A stretch of DNA of 64,000 nt from Chitinophaga nivalis (GTDB lineage: Bacteria; Bacteroidota; Bacteroidia; Chitinophagales; Chitinophagaceae), in NCBI RefSeq assembly GCF_025989125.1, contig NZ_JAPDNR010000001.1, forward strand, positions 1,780,301-1,844,300. The letters are read 5' to 3'. Made by a program: the position numbers and the translations under genes. The notes beneath the pieces are model-generated. The model saw nothing but the letters and a program-made list of their open reading frames with translations. It did no database searches and was not told where the DNA came from. Below are positions 24,939 through 34,137 of this stretch, piece after piece (the stretch's first letter is position 1; every line of letters starts with the position of its first letter).

Positions 24939-26486
24939 ATGGCAAGCAAAAAGTACTTATTACTGGCAGGCGCTGTGGGTTTACTAGCAGCATCTTCTAG
25001 TTTTGCACAGGTTCAACCAACCGGCTACGATGCTCTGGATTCCTCCAAAGTGTCTGGCAAGCGTATGGTACAACAAAATAACTTCCTGAACCATCAGTCT
25101 AATTTCCCTGCTAAACCAAGGGATATGTGGGAACTGGGCTTTCACGGTGGTTTGCACCTGATCAGCGGAACAATTCCTGCTCAGCCTGGCTTCGGTGGAG
25201 GTATCTCCCTGAGAAAGTCTCTGGGTCACGTATTCTCCTTAAGAGCTGAATATATCGGGTCTATCGATAAAGGTCAGGATTATAAGCTGCGTCCTGTAAT
25301 TGCTGCTAACGGTAATCCGTGGGCAAAAACTGCTGCGCTGAACGGTGGCCAGATTATCGGCAACTACAAATCCCAGAACCACCAGCTGTCTTTGGACGTG
25401 ATCGCTTCCCTGAGCAACATCATGTTCTACAGAGCAGAGCCTAAAGTTAACTGGTACGTATTGGCTGGTTACTCTATCGTAATGGCTGACGTTGACGTTG
25501 ATGCATTGGATGCAAACGGTAACGGTTACAAATACGATCCGGCTAAATTAACCGGCAAACGTTCTGACATTAAGAGCTACATCAAAAGTGTACAGGACAA
25601 GAAATACGAACAAAACGCTCCTTCTCAGGGCAACCGCGTTACCATCGGCCGTACTAACGACAACCAACTGTTGCGTCACGCCCTGGATCTCGGTACTGGT
25701 GTAGCGTTCAAAGTTTCTAAACGTTTCAACATCGGTATTGAAGAAAAAATCACCATGCCTTTCGATGCATACCTGGATGGGTATTCTAATCCTTATGGCG
25801 CATCTAAAGATTTCTATTCTTACACCAGCGTTCGTCTGAACTTCAACCTGGGTAATCCTAGCCGTCGCGTACAACCATTATGGTGGATCAACCCACTGGA
25901 ATACGCTTACAGCGAGCTGAGCAGCCCACGTCACATGAAACTGCCTGCACCGGTTCTGCCTGATGCTGACGGTGATGGTGTTACTGACCAGTTCGATCGC
26001 GAACCTAACACACCAGCAGGTGCTCCTGTTGATGTTCACGGTGTAGCTAAAGATACTGATGGTGACGGTGTTCCTGACTACAAAGACAAACAACTGATCA
26101 CGCCTACTTACTGCCAGCCAGTTGATGCTGATGGCGTTGGTAAATGCCCGGATCCAGAGTGCTGCAAAGGTAACAACAACGTTTCCTGCGCTTCCCTGGT
26201 ACTGCCTAGCGTATCTTTCAAAGGTAGCTCTACTAAAGTAGGTAAAGACCAGGAAGCAATCCTCGCTTCTGTTGCTGCTACCCTGAAATCCAATCCTTCC
26301 TGCAACGTACTGGTTACCGGTCACGCAGGTGCTAAAGGTAAAAAAGGTGGTGTTGATCTGAGCAGCCGTCGTGTTGATTCAGTTATCGACTACCTGGCCG
26401 ACAAACAAGGAATCGATCGCGGTCGTTTCATCAAACAAAACACTCCTGGTGAGTCTGGTACTGTTGACTTAGCTCCTGCTAACTAA
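24939..26486 (+). CDS. OmpA-family outer-membrane porin with TSP3-like calcium repeats
   Basis: 515 aa with a signal peptide (to SSFAQ). Residues about 60-310 form a beta-barrel region; 341-383 contain two acidic DxDGDG repeats (DADGDGVTD and DTDGDGVPD) as in thrombospondin type 3 calcium-binding linkers; 418-515 form the peptidoglycan-binding OmpA-like domain (LSSRRVDSVIDYL). Extra cysteines in 392-418 (CQPVD, CPDPECC) may form disulfides. Codon choice (AAC, CGT, GGT) is stronger than in neighbours, a sign of high expression. The protein tethers the outer membrane to the wall; porin activity is possible. Confidence 0.92.
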   Translation: MASKKYLLLAGAVGLLAASSSFAQVQPTGYDALDSSKVSGKRMVQQNNFLNHQSNFPAKPRDMWELGFHGGLHLISGTIPAQPGFGGGISLRKSLGHVFSLRAEYIGSIDKGQDYKLRPVIAANGNPWAKTAALNGGQIIGNYKSQNHQLSLDVIASLSNIMFYRAEPKVNWYVLAGYSIVMADVDVDALDANGNGYKYDPAKLTGKRSDIKSYIKSVQDKKYEQNAPSQGNRVTIGRTNDNQLLRHALDLGTGVAFKVSKRFNIGIEEKITMPFDAYLDGYSNPYGASKDFYSYTSVRLNFNLGNPSRRVQPLWWINPLEYAYSELSSPRHMKLPAPVLPDADGDGVTDQFDREPNTPAGAPVDVHGVAKDTDGDGVPDYKDKQLITPTYCQPVDADGVGKCPDPECCKGNNNVSCASLVLPSVSFKGSSTKVGKDQEAILASVAATLKSNPSCNVLVTGHAGAKGKKGGVDLSSRRVDSVIDYLADKQGIDRGRFIKQNTPGESGTVDLAPAN

Positions 26487-26518
26487 TAAGTATCACTCAT
26501 TGAGATGATAATTTAAAG

Positions 26519-26552
26519 ATCCTCTCCGCGCTTTGGCCGGAGAGGATTTTTA
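26519..26552 (+). terminator. Terminator after the OmpA-like gene
   Basis: Stem ATCCTCTCCG / CGGAGAGGAT (26519-26528 with 26538-26547) with a 9-nt loop, followed by TTTTT. It lies 33 nt after the stop. Confidence 0.88.
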
Positions 26553-26669
26553 ATTACAGCATGTTGAAGAAGAACTGTCGCACAATTGATTATGTATATA
26601 CTATATAACATTGCTGCCGGATAACTATCACAGCCTTTCTCTTCCTAATATTTCCTGTTCAATATTCAA

Positions 26670-26700
26670 TTGCTGATATCAATATTTACCCCTAATTTTG
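26670..26700 (+). promoter_or_regulatory. Promoter of kup
   Basis: TTG (26670-26672), 20-nt spacer, TAATTTTG (26693-26700): exact Bacteroidota consensus, 28 nt before the GTG start. Confidence 0.78.
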
Positions 26701-26728
26701 AAGGCTTTTTTAACTAACTTATTTTTAC

Positions 26729-28681
26729 GTGGGAATAAACATTAACAGGGTCTCCCTGGCAGGTTTAGTAGTAGCGCTGGGTATTATCTACGGCGACATC
26801 GGAACCTCTCCGCTTTATGTTTTTAAAGCCATCGTAGGAGGAAACCCCATCAGCGATCTCCTGGTGATTGGCGGTATTTCCTGTATTATCTGGACGCTCA
26901 CCCTGCAAACCACCATTAAATACGTTATTCTGACCCTGCGGGCAGATAATAAAGGAGAAGGAGGTATCTTTTCACTTTATGCGCTGGTTCGCAGACATGC
27001 CAAATGGACCGTCATCTTCGGTATGATCGGCGGCGCCGCACTCCTGGCAGATGGGATCATCACACCTCCCATCACGGTAACTTCCGCCATCGAAGGTTTA
27101 CGTACCCTGGAGGTGTTTAAAGACCTCGGCCAGATGACCATTGTAAAAATAGTACTGACCATTATCTCAGGGCTGTTTATCATGCAGCAATTTGGTACAG
27201 TATCTATCGGGCGTATGTTTGGCCCTATCATGGTATTGTGGTTCTCCATGCTCGGCATACTGGGGATCTCCCATATTGCTGATGACCTCAGCATCTTCAA
27301 AGCTTTCAGTCCGCATTATGCTATCGAACTCTTAACTACCTATCCTAAAGGATTCCTGATCCTGGGTGCGGTATTTTTGTGTACTACGGGGGCTGAGGCG
27401 CTGTATTCTGACCTCGGTCACTGCGGAAGGGGTAACATCCGCATCTCCTGGATTTTCGTCAAATCCTGCCTTATTTTGAACTATCTGGGCCAGGGCGCCT
27501 GGTTGCTCACCCAAAAAGGACAGATCCTGCCGAAAGACCAGAACCCCTTCTTTACCATCATGCCGGAATGGTTCATCATCTTTGGGGTACTGATTGCCAC
27601 ATTGGCCTCCATTATTGCCAGCCAGGCATTGATCTCTGGCTCCTTTACCCTTATCGCCGAAGCCATGCGCCTGAACCTCTGGCCTAAAATGCGGGTGAAC
27701 TATCCTACGGAAATGCGCGGGCAACTCTACATCCCTGGTATCAATACCATGTTGTTTATCGGATGTGTGAGCATTGTACTGCTCTTCAAGGAATCGTCGA
27801 ACATGGAGGCGGCATATGGATTATCCATTACCATCTGTATGCTCATGACATCCTGTCTCTTTGCTTTTTATCTATATACCCGAAGGGTATGGGTCGGCTG
27901 GATCCTGCTATACCTTGCGGTGTATTTTACCATAGAATTCTCGTTCCTCTTTGCCAACCTGGTGAAGTTTATGCATGGCGGTTATGTAACCGTTATCGTG
28001 GCCGGCCTGTTATTCCTGGTGATGATCGTATGGTTCAAATCCCGCAAAATCAAAAACCGCTATGTGGAGTTTGTACGCCTGGAAGACTACCTGCCTATTA
28101 TACAGGAACTCAGTAACGATACCTCTATTCCTAAATATGCCACCCACCTGGTATATATGAGTAGTGCCGATAATCCAAAGGAAATAGAACATAAGATTAT
28201 CTACTCTATCCTCAATAAAAAGCCCAAAAGGGCAGATATCTACTGGTTTGTGCATGTAGATGTGGTAGATGAACCTTACCTGAGTGAATATTCTGTACAA
28301 ACGATTATCCCCAATGAAGTGATACGGGTGGAATTCCGCCTGGGCTTTAAAGTGGAACAACGTATTAACCTGATGTTCAGAATGGTGGTGGAAGACATGG
28401 TACGTAACAAGGAAGTAAATATTACCAGTCGTTATGAATCATTGAGCAAAAATAATGTGGTAGGAGACTTCCAGTTTATTGTAATGGAGAAATTCCTGTC
28501 GCACGATAATGATCTGCCACTCTATGAACGGATGATTATGAAGATGTATTTCTTCCTGAAAAAAATCAGTTTGTCGGAAGAAAGAGGTTTCGGGCTGGAC
28601 TCCAGTTATGTAACCATCGAGAAATACCCGCTGGTAGTAGCGCCGGTAACCAATTTACAGTTAAAGCGAATCATTCACTAA
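26729..28681 (+). CDS. kup: Potassium transporter Kup
   Basis: 650-aa inner-membrane K+ uptake protein, probably H+-coupled, of usual length. About twelve helices fill residues 8-440; signature segments are GIIYGDIGTSPLYVFKAI at the start, LRADNKGEGGIFSLYAL, and ALLADGIITPPITVTSAIEG. A cytoplasmic C-terminal region follows. The start is GTG at 26729: it gives the expected short N-terminus before the first helix, and no ATG fits. A single gene with its own promoter. Confidence 0.95.
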   Translation: MGININRVSLAGLVVALGIIYGDIGTSPLYVFKAIVGGNPISDLLVIGGISCIIWTLTLQTTIKYVILTLRADNKGEGGIFSLYALVRRHAKWTVIFGMIGGAALLADGIITPPITVTSAIEGLRTLEVFKDLGQMTIVKIVLTIISGLFIMQQFGTVSIGRMFGPIMVLWFSMLGILGISHIADDLSIFKAFSPHYAIELLTTYPKGFLILGAVFLCTTGAEALYSDLGHCGRGNIRISWIFVKSCLILNYLGQGAWLLTQKGQILPKDQNPFFTIMPEWFIIFGVLIATLASIIASQALISGSFTLIAEAMRLNLWPKMRVNYPTEMRGQLYIPGINTMLFIGCVSIVLLFKESSNMEAAYGLSITICMLMTSCLFAFYLYTRRVWVGWILLYLAVYFTIEFSFLFANLVKFMHGGYVTVIVAGLLFLVMIVWFKSRKIKNRYVEFVRLEDYLPIIQELSNDTSIPKYATHLVYMSSADNPKEIEHKIIYSILNKKPKRADIYWFVHVDVVDEPYLSEYSVQTIIPNEVIRVEFRLGFKVEQRINLMFRMVVEDMVRNKEVNITSRYESLSKNNVVGDFQFIVMEKFLSHDNDLPLYERMIMKMYFFLKKISLSEERGFGLDSSYVTIEKYPLVVAPVTNLQLKRIIH

Positions 28682-28690
28682 TACACAGCC

Positions 28691-28810
28691 ATTTCGTTAT
28701 TTGATGATGCAGGCAGCAGTGGGGTAATGAAAATCCCGGAAATTTTGCAGATCTTGGAAGCGGTGAATGTTGGGAGGTAACACTATTCCGGCATTATCAA
28801 ATAACGAAAT
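28691..28810. repeat. 120-bp element with 20-bp near-perfect inverted ends
   Basis: The left arm at 28691-28710 (ATTTCGTTATTTGATGATGC) and the right arm at 28791-28810 (reverse complement) match in 19 of 20 positions and enclose 80 bp. The element begins 10 bp after the kup stop and ends 11 bp before the GH123 start. No flanking target duplication is seen. It could be a MITE-like remnant, a large RNA hairpin or a dyad operator. Confidence 0.75.
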
Positions 28811-28821
28811 TGTTAATTAGT

Positions 28822-30582
28822 ATGGTGAACAAATTTTTTGGCGTACTGGCTATTATGCTGGTATTGCAACAAAACGTGTGGGCGCAGGCATCTCCGGCCG
28901 GCGACTACCAGGAATTACCCGATCCACGACCTGTTAATGCTGCTTCCTGGGAAGCGGTAAAAGACACACAACTCCACATTGCCTTCGGTACACCGGATAC
29001 CCGCTACGAAAAAAGCAACGCACCGGCAGCTTCCTCCCTTACTGCTACCTGGCACGCTAAAGCCTGGAAAGGTGAAAGAATACATACGCAACTGGTAATC
29101 TGGTCTGCGGTGAGTCAGCCGGCGGTGAGTATGCAGGCTACTTTCCTGCAACATGCCAATGGCCACAAAATTGCGGCGAATGCTATTTCCACTGGCTTTG
29201 TACGGTATGTAATGACAGATGAACTGAATAAAGATGGTAGTGGCTGCGGCTATCGTAAAAGCAAGGATTTTGATTCTTCTCTCGTTGCTGATGGTATTGA
29301 TATCATCCGCCAGAAAAATATCGCTGCCAAAAATACCCAGCCGGTGTGGCTGAGTATTCAGGTACCCGCCAATACCCCTGAAGGTGTTTATAAGGGCGCT
29401 ATTCAGGTGAAAACAGCCACTGCTACTATCACCCTGCCTTATCAGGTAGAAGTATTGAACCGCACTTTACCTGCTGCCAAAGATTGGCAATTTCACCTGG
29501 ACCTCTGGCAAAGTCCGGACGCAGTGGCCAGGGTATACAACGTGAAACCCTGGAGTGATGCTCATTTCAAGGCGATGAAGCCCTATATGAAAATGCTGGC
29601 AGCAGCCGGCCAGAAAGTGATCACCGCTACCCTGATCTATGATCCCTGGAACAGCCAGACAGAAGATATATACAGTACCATGGTGAAGTGGACCAAAAAG
29701 AAAAATGGTACCTGGTCCTATGATTATACCGTATTCGATAAATGGGTGCAGTTCATGATGGAGCTGGGCATCCGCAAAGAAATCAACTGTTACAGCATGA
29801 TTCCCTGGAATCTTCGCTTTTACTATTATGATGAAGCTACTGCAAAAGATACTTTCATTGTAGCAAAACCAGGAACGCCTGCTTATACCGCGCATTGGCA
29901 GCCGATGTTGCAGGACTTTGTAAAACACCTGAAAGCAAAAGGCTGGTTTGATATCACGGCGATTGCCATGGATGAAAGACCGATGGAAGATATGCAACAG
30001 GCGCTTTCGTTGATCCGGCAGGCAGACCCTCGTTTGAAGGTATCGCTGGCAGGCAGTTACCATGCGCCGCTGGCTTATGAGATCCATGATTATTGTATTG
30101 CAGTAGGCGATAGCTTTCCTGCTGCCGTGATGGCGACCCGTTTAAAACAAGGGTTACCCACTACGTTCTATACCTGCTGTACTGAAGGGTATCCGAATAC
30201 ATTTACGTTTTCACCGCCGGCAGAAGCTACCTGGATGGGATGGCATGCTGCACATAAAGGATATACCGGTTATCTGCGGTGGGCCTATAATTGCTGGGTG
30301 AAGGAACCCCTGCTGGATTCCCGTTTCCGTGCATGGGCAGCCGGCGATACTTATTTCGTATATCCGGGACCGAGATCTTCGATCCGTTTTGAAAGACTGG
30401 TGGAAGGTATTCAGGATTTTGAGAAGATCCGGTTACTGAAAGCGGAGTTTATCCGTACAAACAATCAGGCGGCACTGGCTAAACTGGAAAAGATGTTGCA
30501 GCCGTTTGAAGCCCCTGCGCTGAAAACTATTCCTGCAGCAACGATGCTGCAACCGGCAAAAGATATGCTGAACGGATGGTAG
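28822..30582 (+). CDS. Secreted GH123-type (DUF4091) glycoside hydrolase
   Basis: 586 aa from the ATG at 28822; a TTG 12 nt earlier is inside the inverted repeat and is not favoured. Signal peptide to NVWAQA. Residues about 75-215 form a beta-sandwich like the GH123 N-terminal domain; the catalytic barrel follows, with an Asp-Glu pair D384-E385 in AIAMDERPMED, then LKVSLAGSYH, YCIAVGD, FYTCCTEGYPNTF and TGYLRWAYNCW. GH123 enzymes are beta-N-acetylgalactosaminidases that use an Asp-Glu pair with substrate assistance, like GH20. Specificity here is inferred from the family. Confidence 0.85.
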   Translation: MVNKFFGVLAIMLVLQQNVWAQASPAGDYQELPDPRPVNAASWEAVKDTQLHIAFGTPDTRYEKSNAPAASSLTATWHAKAWKGERIHTQLVIWSAVSQPAVSMQATFLQHANGHKIAANAISTGFVRYVMTDELNKDGSGCGYRKSKDFDSSLVADGIDIIRQKNIAAKNTQPVWLSIQVPANTPEGVYKGAIQVKTATATITLPYQVEVLNRTLPAAKDWQFHLDLWQSPDAVARVYNVKPWSDAHFKAMKPYMKMLAAAGQKVITATLIYDPWNSQTEDIYSTMVKWTKKKNGTWSYDYTVFDKWVQFMMELGIRKEINCYSMIPWNLRFYYYDEATAKDTFIVAKPGTPAYTAHWQPMLQDFVKHLKAKGWFDITAIAMDERPMEDMQQALSLIRQADPRLKVSLAGSYHAPLAYEIHDYCIAVGDSFPAAVMATRLKQGLPTTFYTCCTEGYPNTFTFSPPAEATWMGWHAAHKGYTGYLRWAYNCWVKEPLLDSRFRAWAAGDTYFVYPGPRSSIRFERLVEGIQDFEKIRLLKAEFIRTNNQAALAKLEKMLQPFEAPALKTIPAATMLQPAKDMLNGW

Positions 30583-30601
30583 GTAACGACTATCTTATCG
30601 G

Positions 30602-30644
30602 AAAAAAAGAAATCCTCCGGAGAACCGGAGGATTTCTTTTTTTT
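30602..30644. terminator. Bidirectional terminator between GH123 and ftsZ
   Basis: A perfect 19-bp stem (30602-30620 with 30625-30643, loop AGAA) is flanked by A and T runs, so it can end transcripts from both the GH123 gene and the minus-strand dcw cluster that ends with ftsZ. Confidence 0.92.
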
Positions 30645-30694
30645 AACACAACTAAAAAACAATCAAATGTCCGAATGGAAATATTTTATGTTCA

Positions 30695-32560
30695 TCAATC
30701 GGGCTTTTTCCCATCTAAAAAGGTATTAATCGTATTGATTTCAGTGTGGTTGTTTTGTCCCGGATCGCTTACCGTGTAGTTGGAATAAAAGTGCTCAGCG
30801 GAGCCGGCGCCATTATCCAGGTTTACATTGCGACGCAGATAAGCCGGTACATTTTCCAGTTCCGCATTGTTATCCATGTTCTTCACATTGAAGCTGATAC
30901 TGCGTAATTTGGCCACTCTTTCCGCTTGTTTGCGTTTCTGTTCTTCCAGATCTTCATAGCTCTGTTGCATGGGCACTTCCGGAGGAGCAGGCGCATTGTT
31001 TATGTTATTATCATCTTCTTCCCGGTATACCATTTTCATTTCAGGTGGTACGGCGTTGCCTGGTTCCACATAAATGTGGGAAGGGCGATTTAAGTACCCA
31101 CCTGCTGCATTACCAGTTTGTGGCTGAATGATATTCACATTCTGCTGGGTATTGCCAGGCATCTGCATATGTGCAGGAGGAATCTGTTGTATCGGTTGTT
31201 GTTGTTGCTGCAGTTGCTGTTGTTGCTGCTGCATCTGTTGCTGTTGCAGCTGTTGTTGTTGCATCTGCTGCATTAACTGCTGTTGTTGCTGATCTATTTG
31301 CTGCGGTTGTACAGGTACCTGTTGTACATTCAGCACATAGTTCTGACGGGCAGGTGCAATAGGCGCCTGCGGTGTTACCTGCTGTGGTGGAGTATAGGAA
31401 GTAACGGGTTCAGGATGAACGATCACTGGTTCCATCAGGCGGGGTGCCATGAGGTCCTGTGGCTCCTGGAAGAGGACTCCCTGGGCCTGTTGTGTGTTCA
31501 TTTTTTTTTCATCTCCGTCTTTACCTAATTGCATCACAATTTTAGGTTCCACGCGCTCCGGGTTGGAGGGAGTCAGCTTTTGCTGCGTAATGGGTTTTTG
31601 TTCAAAACCGGTAGCAATGATGGTAACGCCCAGCTGTCTGTCGAGAGACTGGTCGTAGCCCACACCGAGGATGACATCGCAGTCTTCACCGGCCTGGCTT
31701 TGTACATAGGCCTGGATAATATCCATTTCATCGAGGGTGTGTTCGAATTCACCTTCGGAAGAAGAGATATTGATCAGGATCCATTTTGCACCACGGATAT
31801 CGTTATCATTCAGCAGCGGAGAAGTGAGTGCATCTTCGATTGCTCTCTGTGCACGGTTTTCACCTTCAGCCAGCGATGCGCCGAGGATGGCCACACCACC
31901 ATTACGCATAACGGTACATACATCGGCAAAATCGACGTTGATCTGACCAGTAGAGTTGATCACATCTGTGATACATTTAGCCGCAGTAGCGAGTACGTTA
32001 TCTGCTTTTTCGAAGGCCGCTTTGAATTTAAGGTCGCCGAATTTCTGACGTAATTTATCATTGGAGATGATCAGCAGGGTATCTACATACTCTTTCAGCC
32101 GGGTTACCCCTTCGTCTGCCTGCAGCATCCTTTTTTTACCTTCATAGGAGAAGGGAGTGGTCACGATACCTACAGTCAGGATACCCAGTTCCTTACATAT
32201 CCGCGCAATGATAGGGGCGCCACCGGTTCCGGTACCACCGCCCATACCGGCAGTAATGAAGGCCATTTTGGTATTTACCTCCAGGATCTTTTTGATTTCT
32301 TCAAAGGATTCTTCAGTGGCTTGTTTGCCAATCTCAGGATTGGCACCTGCTCCCAGCCCCTGTGTGAGGTGTGGTCCCAATTGTATTTTATTGGGCACAG
32401 GACTGTTAGCAATAGCCTGAGCATCAGTATTGCAGATTATAAAATTCACCCCTTCAATGCGTTGACTATACATATGATTCACCGCATTACTTCCACCGCC
32501 ACCAATGCCTATAACCTTGATGATAGAAGATTTTTCCTTAGGAAGATCAAAATGTATCAT
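30695..32560 (-). CDS. ftsZ: Cell division protein FtsZ with long glutamine-rich linker
   Basis: 621 aa, well above the 380-400 of most bacteria. The tubulin-like core (1-325) has the GTP-binding loop GGGTGTG (107-113) and the T7 loop NVDFADV (208-214). A disordered linker follows (about 325-567), with a glutamine-rich block at 418-459 in which about two thirds of residues are Q. The conserved C-terminal peptide that binds FtsA is at 568-578 (LENVPAYLRRN) and about 40 more residues follow. FtsZ assembles the division ring. It is the last gene of the dcw cluster, separated from ftsA by 173 bp containing inverted repeats. Confidence 0.97.
   Translation of the reverse strand: MIHFDLPKEKSSIIKVIGIGGGGSNAVNHMYSQRIEGVNFIICNTDAQAIANSPVPNKIQLGPHLTQGLGAGANPEIGKQATEESFEEIKKILEVNTKMAFITAGMGGGTGTGGAPIIARICKELGILTVGIVTTPFSYEGKKRMLQADEGVTRLKEYVDTLLIISNDKLRQKFGDLKFKAAFEKADNVLATAAKCITDVINSTGQINVDFADVCTVMRNGGVAILGASLAEGENRAQRAIEDALTSPLLNDNDIRGAKWILINISSSEGEFEHTLDEMDIIQAYVQSQAGEDCDVILGVGYDQSLDRQLGVTIIATGFEQKPITQQKLTPSNPERVEPKIVMQLGKDGDEKKMNTQQAQGVLFQEPQDLMAPRLMEPVIVHPEPVTSYTPPQQVTPQAPIAPARQNYVLNVQQVPVQPQQIDQQQQQLMQQMQQQQLQQQQMQQQQQQLQQQQQPIQQIPPAHMQMPGNTQQNVNIIQPQTGNAAGGYLNRPSHIYVEPGNAVPPEMKMVYREEDDNNINNAPAPPEVPMQQSYEDLEEQKRKQAERVAKLRSISFNVKNMDNNAELENVPAYLRRNVNLDNGAGSAEHFYSNYTVSDPGQNNHTEINTINTFLDGKKPD
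31184..31309 (-). repeat. CAG/CAA-type repeat tract inside ftsZ
   Basis: Imperfect trinucleotide tract of CAA and CAG codons with interspersed ATG and CTG, coding for residues 418-459 of FtsZ. Such tracts can change length by replication slippage without shifting the frame. Confidence 0.85.
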
Positions 32561-32587
32561 GACTCTATACTTTTATGGGTTAGTACG

Positions 32588-32683
32588 AATAATTAATAAT
32601 GAACTATTAAGAATTAAGTGTGTATCTATTTTACTGTTACTATGGTTCATGGTCCTGTCATTATTAATTATTGTGCTTAATTC
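32588..32683. repeat. Crossed inverted repeats in the ftsZ-ftsA spacer
   Basis: Arm A (32588-32602) is a perfect 15-bp inverted match to A' (32658-32672); arm B GAATTAAG (32611-32618) matches B' CTTAATTC (32676-32683). The order A-B-A'-B' is crossed, as in an H-type pseudoknot. The region lies immediately upstream of ftsZ on its coding strand. Function unknown; the AT-rich arms make a chance contribution possible. Confidence 0.6.
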
Positions 32684-32733
32684 TTACTTATTTACTAAAC
32701 GTTTGCCGGGTGCAACAATTGCGCCATTTCCTT

Positions 32734-34137
32734 TTACAGTTTTGCATCTTCTTCTTCTGTGAACATGTCAATGATTTTTGTTTTCATTTTGTCCAGAAAG
32801 TTTTTCAGTGATGCGTTTCTTTCTTTTGCTTTCCTGTCCTGGATTTCCTGGCTGCTGGGAGCAGTTTCTTCTATCCATTCTTCCTGCGACGCAAGGGATT
32901 GCGCTGCCTGTTCTTTGGCCAGGTAGCTGGTATTAATTTTTACATAATTTTCTTCCAGCGCTTTGCGATCATTTTCAAAATCATTGTAGCCTTTCAGAAT
33001 AAGTCCCACGCAGGTAGCATACATAGGCTTGGTAAGTTCGTCTATGTGGCCGCTGGCGAGATGCTCATTGGGGAATCCGATACGGGCACTTGCACCGGTT
33101 GTATACTCTGTTAACTGTATGAGGTGTTTCAGCTGAGAGCCGCCACCGGTAAGAATGATACCACCATTCAGCATTTTGTTGTCCATACCGATCTGTTTGA
33201 GGTGATACACCACAAAGTCGAGTATTTCACTCATGCGTGCCTGGATGATATGTGCCAGATTTTTTACAGATATTTCTTTCGGGCTCTGTCCACGTAAACC
33301 AGGAATGGTGATGTAGGCGTTGCTTTTAGCTTCATCTGCCAGGGCGTAGCCAAATTGCACCTTCATCTGTTCTGCCTGTGTTTTTAATACACCGAGACCG
33401 TTTTTAATATCGTTGGTAATGTTTTCACCGCCGTACGGAATCACCGCGGTGTGTTTCAGAATACCTTCGTAGAATACGGCCAGGTCAGTGGTACCGCCAC
33501 CGATGTCCACAATGGCAACACCTGCTTCAAAATCCATATCGCACATAACAGCGGCGGCGGAAGCCAGGGGCTGGAGTACCAGGTCGCGGATTTTCAGACC
33601 TGATTTTTCCACGCTGCGGTTAATGTTGCGGATGGCGTTTTTGTCGCCGGTAATGATATGGAAGTTTGCACCCACCTTCACCCCCGACATACCAATGGGG
33701 TAGGTGATATTCTGCAAGCTATCCACAATATACTGCTGTGGGATCACATCAATGATCTGATCACTGGCAGGAATGACTGTTTTATACTGATCATTGATAA
33801 GCTGATCAATATCTTTCTGGGATATTTCCGCATCGGTATCGTTACGTACGATATCGCCGCGTGTTTGTAAACTCTTTATATGGTGTCCGGCTATGCCTAC
33901 GTATACTTCGTTAATCTCCAGGTTGGGGTTGGATGCATAACAATTCTCAAGTGCCTGCCTGATAGCTTTTATTGTTTGGTCAATGTTCAGCACCATACCG
34001 TGCTGCACCCCAAACGATGTAGCTTTTCCGAATCCCAGGATTTCCAGTTTCCCGTATTCATTCTTCCGTCCTGCAATGGCAGCAATCTTCGTAGTGCCTA
34101 TGTCGAGGCCTACAATGATAGGAGCTTCCTGATTCAT
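32734..34137 (-). CDS. ftsA: Cell division protein FtsA
   Basis: 467 aa. Actin-like ATPase that anchors FtsZ to the membrane. Phosphate-1 motif GLDIGTTKIAAIAG near residue 10-23, the SHS2/1C region, phosphate-2 VDIGGGTTDLAVF, adenosine motif GGIILTGGGSQLKH. The C-terminus (LKNFLDKMKTKIIDMF) is an amphipathic helix that fits the membrane-targeting sequence. Somewhat longer than E. coli FtsA (420) because of a linker. The start overlaps the end of ftsQ by 4 nt (ATGA), so translation is coupled. Confidence 0.96.
   Translation of the reverse strand: MNQEAPIIVGLDIGTTKIAAIAGRKNEYGKLEILGFGKATSFGVQHGMVLNIDQTIKAIRQALENCYASNPNLEINEVYVGIAGHHIKSLQTRGDIVRNDTDAEISQKDIDQLINDQYKTVIPASDQIIDVIPQQYIVDSLQNITYPIGMSGVKVGANFHIITGDKNAIRNINRSVEKSGLKIRDLVLQPLASAAAVMCDMDFEAGVAIVDIGGGTTDLAVFYEGILKHTAVIPYGGENITNDIKNGLGVLKTQAEQMKVQFGYALADEAKSNAYITIPGLRGQSPKEISVKNLAHIIQARMSEILDFVVYHLKQIGMDNKMLNGGIILTGGGSQLKHLIQLTEYTTGASARIGFPNEHLASGHIDELTKPMYATCVGLILKGYNDFENDRKALEENYVKINTSYLAKEQAAQSLASQEEWIEETAPSSQEIQDRKAKERNASLKNFLDKMKTKIIDMFTEEEDAKL

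Noticed and set aside
30576..30779. Frame spanning the GH123-ftsZ terminator
   Set aside because: It crosses a 19-bp terminator stem and the ftsZ 3' end; it is not a gene.
31171..31362. 63-codon frame with V/A repeats antisense to ftsZ
   Set aside because: It is the antisense reading of the CAA/CAG repeat tract, so its repetitive product is an artefact.
32505..32762. Plus-strand frame across the ftsZ-ftsA spacer
   Set aside because: It runs over the start of ftsZ and the inverted repeats, with no promoter or family features.
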